A DNA stretch of 64,000 bases from the NCBI RefSeq assembly GCF_000023865.1, contig NC_013159.1:3622001-3686000 (forward strand), in the 5' to 3' direction. The DNA is from Saccharomonospora viridis DSM 43017. Lineage in GTDB: Bacteria; Actinomycetota; Actinomycetes; Mycobacteriales; Pseudonocardiaceae. How positions within the stretch are numbered: the stretch's first letter is position 1; each line of letters begins with the position of its first letter. The notes beneath the pieces are model-generated. The model was not told where the DNA came from and did no database searches. It was given only the letters and a program-made list of their open reading frames with translations. This document shows positions 57,765 to 64,000 of the stretch, in pieces. The position numbers and the translations under genes are program-made.

Positions 57765-59471
57765 TCACCGGCTACGCAGGGCCGCGCGCACCAGTCCGGG
57801 AGCCCACCGGGCGAGCAGGCGCGCGGCCTTCGCCTCCACGGTCGGGGTCACCACGGCGAGGTCCCGCTCCACCGCCCGCAACACGGCCTTCGCGACGAGT
57901 TCGGGCCGGACGTTGCGTGCCGTGAACAGCCGCTGTGCCCTGCGCCGCCTGCGTTGCTGTTCGAGTTCGTCGGTGCCGGCGAACCGGGTCGTCCGCACGA
58001 TGTCCGTGGCCACGAAGCCGGGGCACACGGCGCTGACGCCGATACCGAACACACCCAGTTCGGCACGCAGACTCTCGCTGAGCATCAGGACGGCGGCCTT
58101 GCCGGTGGAGTACGCGGGCAGGACCGCGTTCGGCAGGTAAGCCGCCATCGAGGCCATGTTGACCAGGTGGCCACCTTCGCCGCGTTCGACCATCCTCGCC
58201 GCGAACAGGCGGCACCCGTGGAGCACCCCCCAGAAGTTCACGTCGAGATGGCGCCGCCATTCGTCCTCGGTGGTGTCGAGGACGGGACCGGCGAGCCCGA
58301 CACCCGCGTTGTTCACCACGACGTCGGGTACGCCGCGTTCGGCGACCACGGTGTCGACGAGTGCGCGCATGGCCTCGCCGTCGGCGACGTCGACCCGGTG
58401 GGTCGTCACCTCGACACCGAACCCGCGGACCTCGTCGGCCGTCTTGGCGAGGGAGCCGGGGTCGATGTCGACGAGCACCAACTCGGCGCGTTCCCGCGCG
58501 AACTCCAGTGCGGTGGCGCGGCCGATCCCCTTACCCGCGCCGGTGATCACGACCAGTCGACCGTCGAATCTGCCCTGCGCGGACCGGTTCCGGCGGGCAC
58601 GACGCAACCGCCGTGTCTCGGGCCCTCCTTCGACGTGGGTCACGAACTCGGCCGTGGCGGCGGCGATCCGTGCGGGGTCGGCACGGACCACCCAGTGACC
58701 GCCGGGAACACACCGCACTCGCAAGTCCGGCACCCAGGAGCCGAGTTCGGTCTGCAATGGCACGCCGACGAACGGGTCGGCCCGGGGCGCGAGCACCTGC
58801 ACGGGGACGTCCACCGGGCGTGGTGTCCCACGTCGCCCGAGGGCGCGCGGCATGTTGGCGCGGTAGAGGTTGAGGCCGGCCACGGCATCGGCGACGACCG
58901 GTGCCGGTTCGGCGGGTTCTCTGCTGCGCACCAAGGCGGTGACAAGTCCGGTGCGCCACGCCAGTTCGGGCAGGCCGGGCAGTTGGAAGAAACCGATGTA
59001 GGTCGATCGGGCCAGCTGCCGGAGCACGGCGGGAAGTCGCCGGGGGCGCCGCAGCCCCGAACGCAACCACCGAAAGGCGTGGTCCAGCGACGGCCCGGAG
59101 ATCGAGGTGAACGACGCGACCTTGCCGCGCAGCCACGGACCGGCCACCGCGTGCCAGGCCTGGATGGAACCCCAGTCGTGGGCGAGCAGGTGCACGGGTC
59201 GGTCGGGCGAGGTCGCCTCGATCACGGACCGCAGATCCTCGGCGAGTCGGTCGAGCCGGTAGGCCTCCCGTCGCCGGGGCCGATCCGAGTCGCCGGCGCC
59301 GCGCACGTCGTAGGTGACGACACGGAACTGCGGGAGGTGCCGCCGTACGTCGTCCCACAGCGCGGCGTTGTCCGGGTATCCGTGCACACACACGAGCGTG
59401 GGCGCGTCCTGGGGGCCGTGTACGCGCACCGCCAACCGCACACCGTCGCTGACCGTCACCGTCGTCCGCAT
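57765..59471 (-). CDS. Alpha/beta-hydrolase fused to short-chain dehydrogenase
   Basis: Two-enzyme fusion of 568 residues. The N-terminal hydrolase (about 1-285) has CVHGYPDNAALWDDV (oxyanion loop), LLAHDWGSIQAWH (nucleophile Asp in the epoxide-hydrolase/dehalogenase pattern) and GGHWVVRADP (catalytic His). The C-terminal SDR (about 300-568) has VITGAGKGIGRATALEFA, NNAGVGLAGP and the Tyr-x-x-x-Lys of AYSTGKAAVLM. This SDR-hydrolase architecture is common in mycobacteria and relatives ('SDR family oxidoreductase'). Substrate unknown; a lipid or xenobiotic epoxide is a guess. Confidence 0.88.
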   Translation of the reverse strand: MRTTVTVSDGVRLAVRVHGPQDAPTLVCVHGYPDNAALWDDVRRHLPQFRVVTYDVRGAGDSDRPRRREAYRLDRLAEDLRSVIEATSPDRPVHLLAHDWGSIQAWHAVAGPWLRGKVASFTSISGPSLDHAFRWLRSGLRRPRRLPAVLRQLARSTYIGFFQLPGLPELAWRTGLVTALVRSREPAEPAPVVADAVAGLNLYRANMPRALGRRGTPRPVDVPVQVLAPRADPFVGVPLQTELGSWVPDLRVRCVPGGHWVVRADPARIAAATAEFVTHVEGGPETRRLRRARRNRSAQGRFDGRLVVITGAGKGIGRATALEFARERAELVLVDIDPGSLAKTADEVRGFGVEVTTHRVDVADGEAMRALVDTVVAERGVPDVVVNNAGVGLAGPVLDTTEDEWRRHLDVNFWGVLHGCRLFAARMVERGEGGHLVNMASMAAYLPNAVLPAYSTGKAAVLMLSESLRAELGVFGIGVSAVCPGFVATDIVRTTRFAGTDELEQQRRRRRAQRLFTARNVRPELVAKAVLRAVERDLAVVTPTVEAKAARLLARWAPGLVRAALRSR

Positions 59472-59623
59472 CGCTTCATGCTAGGGCGGGCGTCAGCCAC
59501 TCGAACTATTGACGCCAAGCCAACACGCTGTAACACTGTGTGATCTCGACTACATGACGGAAGTCACATTCCGCCATGTGGAAACTGCGGAGTACCTGAA
59601 CCACCAACGAAGGCGGTGCGGGC

Positions 59624-61402
59624 ATGGACAGCTTGGCAGCGTTGAGCTTGATCGCGTTGGCCCCCATCGCGGTCGTCGGCTTCCTCCTCGTCGGGCTGCG
59701 CTGGCCCGCCAAGTACGCCATGCCGATCGGATTCGCCGTCGTGGTCGGCATCGCCGCCTTCGTCTGGGGCGTCGAACCGGTGGTCATCGCGGCCTCCAGC
59801 ATCGAGGGGCTCATCCTCGCCGTAGGCCTGCTCTACATCGTGTTCGGCGCGTTGCTGCTGCTCGGCACCCTGGCGAACAGCGGAGCACTGGCCACCATCC
59901 GCGCCACCTTCACCGACATCAGCGCGGACCGCCGCGTCCAGGCCGTGATCATCGGCTGGCTGTTCGGCAGTTTCATCGAAGGCGCCTCCGGATTCGGCAC
60001 ACCCGCCGCCGTGGTCGCGCCCCTGCTGCTGGCACTCGGTTTCCCCGCACTGGCCGCAGTGGTGGTCGGGCTGGTCATCCAGAGCACGCCCGTCACGTTC
60101 GGCGCCGTGGGCACCCCCGTCCTCGTCGGCGTCACCGACGGGCTCGCGGGCAGCGCCGCCGTCGAGGCCCGCGCTTCGATCCTCGGCCTGCCCATGCCCG
60201 ACTACATCGCGCGCATCGCACTGGACGCAGCCCTCATCCACGCGATCATCGGCACACTCATGCCGCTGTTTTTGGCCTGCCTGCTCACCGGTTTCTTCGG
60301 GGCCGACGACAAACCACGGCTGGCCCGCTTCGCCGACGGACTGCGCATCTGGAAGTTCGCCCTGTTCGCGGCGTTCGCCATGACCGTGCCGTATCTCGCC
60401 GTGGCGGCCCTGCTCGGCCCGGAGTTCCCCTCGCTGATCGGCGGCCTCGTCGGCCTGGGGATCGTGGTCACCGCCGCGCGGCGGGGCCTGTTCCTGCCCC
60501 GACAACCGTGGGACTTCGCCCCTCGACACACCTGGCAACCGAGCTGGATGGGCACGGTCGCGCCCGACACCGACGTCACGGACCGCACGATGCACCCCGC
60601 TCGGGCGTGGGCGCCGTACCTCCTCGTGGCGGTACTGCTGGTGCTGACCCGCACCATCGACCCGCTCACCGACTTCCTCACCGGACTGTCGCTCGACTTC
60701 GACGCGATCCTCGGGACCGGGATCGACGAGAGCCTGCAGCCGTTCTACCTGCCCGGTTTCATCTTCATCCTGGCGAGCCTGTCCGCCTACGCGCTGCATC
60801 GCATGAACCGCGCCCAGATCGCGGCATCGTGGAAGATCGCGGGCAAGCAGATCGCGGGCACGGCCGTGGCACTGCTGTTCGCCCTGCCGCTCGTGCGCGT
60901 GTTCATCAACTCCGACGTGAACTCGTCGGGCTACGAGAGCATGCCGCTGGTCCTCGCCGAGGGCGCGGCCTCGGCCGTCGGCGACGCCTGGCCGGTGTTC
61001 GCACCGTGGATCGGCGCGCTCGGCGCCTTCGTCGCGGGCAGCAACACGGTGAGCAACCTGATGTTCTCGCTGTTCCAGTTCTCCACGGCCGAACAGATCG
61101 GAGTGGCACCGGAAGCCGTCGTGGCCGGTCAGGCCGTCGGCGGGGCGGCGGGCAACATGATCACGGTGCACAACGTGGTCGCGGCCTCGGCGACCGTCGG
61201 CCTGTTGGGCCGAGAGGGTGAGACCATCCGTAAGACGATCATCCCGATGGTCTACTACTGCCTGTTCGCGGGTGCGTTGGCCTTCGTGTTCACCAACGGG
61301 CTGGGTCTCAACCTGGGCACGATCCTGCTCGCGTTGGTGCTGGCCGCCGTCGGCGGGGTGATCTACCGGCTGCAGAGCAGCCGGACGGCGAAGGCCGGGT
61401 GA
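59624..61402 (+). CDS. lldP: L-lactate permease (LctP family)
   Basis: Integral membrane transporter of 592 residues with about 12-14 helices. Family motifs: [31 protein letters not shown] (about 109-139), [22 protein letters not shown] (about 148-169), [24 protein letters not shown] (about 466-489) and [27 protein letters not shown] (about 506-532). It imports L-lactate or glycolate with protons. No lactate dehydrogenase genes are adjacent. The serine hydrolase gene follows with little or no gap. Confidence 0.95.
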   Translation: MDSLAALSLIALAPIAVVGFLLVGLRWPAKYAMPIGFAVVVGIAAFVWGVEPVVIAASSIEGLILAVGLLYIVFGALLLLGTLANSGALATIRATFTDISADRRVQAVIIGWLFGSFIEGASGFGTPAAVVAPLLLALGFPALAAVVVGLVIQSTPVTFGAVGTPVLVGVTDGLAGSAAVEARASILGLPMPDYIARIALDAALIHAIIGTLMPLFLACLLTGFFGADDKPRLARFADGLRIWKFALFAAFAMTVPYLAVAALLGPEFPSLIGGLVGLGIVVTAARRGLFLPRQPWDFAPRHTWQPSWMGTVAPDTDVTDRTMHPARAWAPYLLVAVLLVLTRTIDPLTDFLTGLSLDFDAILGTGIDESLQPFYLPGFIFILASLSAYALHRMNRAQIAASWKIAGKQIAGTAVALLFALPLVRVFINSDVNSSGYESMPLVLAEGAASAVGDAWPVFAPWIGALGAFVAGSNTVSNLMFSLFQFSTAEQIGVAPEAVVAGQAVGGAAGNMITVHNVVAASATVGLLGREGETIRKTIIPMVYYCLFAGALAFVFTNGLGLNLGTILLALVLAAVGGVIYRLQSSRTAKAG

Positions 61403-61422
61403 GAAGCGGCACAATAACCGCC

Positions 61423-63959
<2,537 letters not shown>

Positions 63960-64000
63960 CGGGTAACCGATTCGCCTGATCGAGAAGTGGATCTACCGGC

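Overview
The window is high-GC actinobacterial chromosome. Gene content (conservon, AfsR-type SARP regulator, whiE-like type II polyketide synthase), frequent GTG/TTG starts and 4-bp stop/start overlaps point to a filamentous actinomycete of the Pseudonocardiaceae, most likely Saccharomonospora. Clavulanic-acid-like clusters have been described in Saccharomonospora viridis and Streptomyces flavogriseus besides S. clavuligerus; the species guess is inference from memory, not a database hit.

Region 1 (1-5451): the 5' end of a penicillin-binding lipoprotein on the minus strand, a very large secreted NocE/golvesin-type protein ending at a strong terminator, and a small membrane protein. Region 2 (5641-23112), the highlight, is a nearly complete clavam / clavulanic acid cluster. 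The order is oppA1, then ceaS2-bls2-gcaS-pah2-cas2-orf16-oppA2-orf14 as one plus-strand run, then orf13-orf12-ferredoxin-P450 (transcribed leftward) and, divergent from the P450, the clavaldehyde dehydrogenase cad. Glyceraldehyde-3-phosphate plus arginine would give carboxyethylarginine (CeaS), a beta-lactam (Bls), proclavaminate and clavaminate (Cas plus Pah), N-glycyl-clavaminate (GcaS), then the inverted aldehyde (Orf12, Orf14, P450 and ferredoxin are implicated) and clavulanate (Cad). Catalytic residues of Bls, Pah, Cas, Orf12 and Cad are visible. The pathway regulator claR (orf8), the ornithine acetyltransferase oat2 (orf6) and all cephamycin genes are absent from the window.

Region 3 (23286-26587): an ATPase-less ABC-2-like permease, a GNAT/GntR pair and two small overlapping ORFs, the second apparently frameshifted. 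Region 4 (26871-31045): a five-gene conservon (cvnABCDE) whose P450 has lost consensus catalytic residues. Region 5 (31332-40746): housekeeping and catabolic genes: endonuclease V, a pyruvate-oxidase-like ThDP enzyme, citrate synthase, a PfkB sugar kinase, a TetR regulator divergent from an acyl-CoA dehydrogenase, an amidohydrolase and an aldose epimerase.

Region 6 (40864-52894): a whiE-like type II polyketide cluster: SchA/CurD protein, TcmI cyclase, cupin, KS-alpha, KS-beta, ACP, aromatase/cyclase, two antibiotic-type monooxygenases, a dedicated three-gene acyl-CoA carboxylase and a SARP/NB-ARC regulator. There is no ketoreductase. Region 7 (53964-63959): an MFS exporter, pyridoxamine phosphate oxidase, a second citrate synthase, a hydrolase-SDR fusion, lactate permease, a class C beta-lactamase-like serine hydrolase and phosphoserine aminotransferase. 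No rRNA, tRNA, CRISPR array or insertion sequence was recognised.
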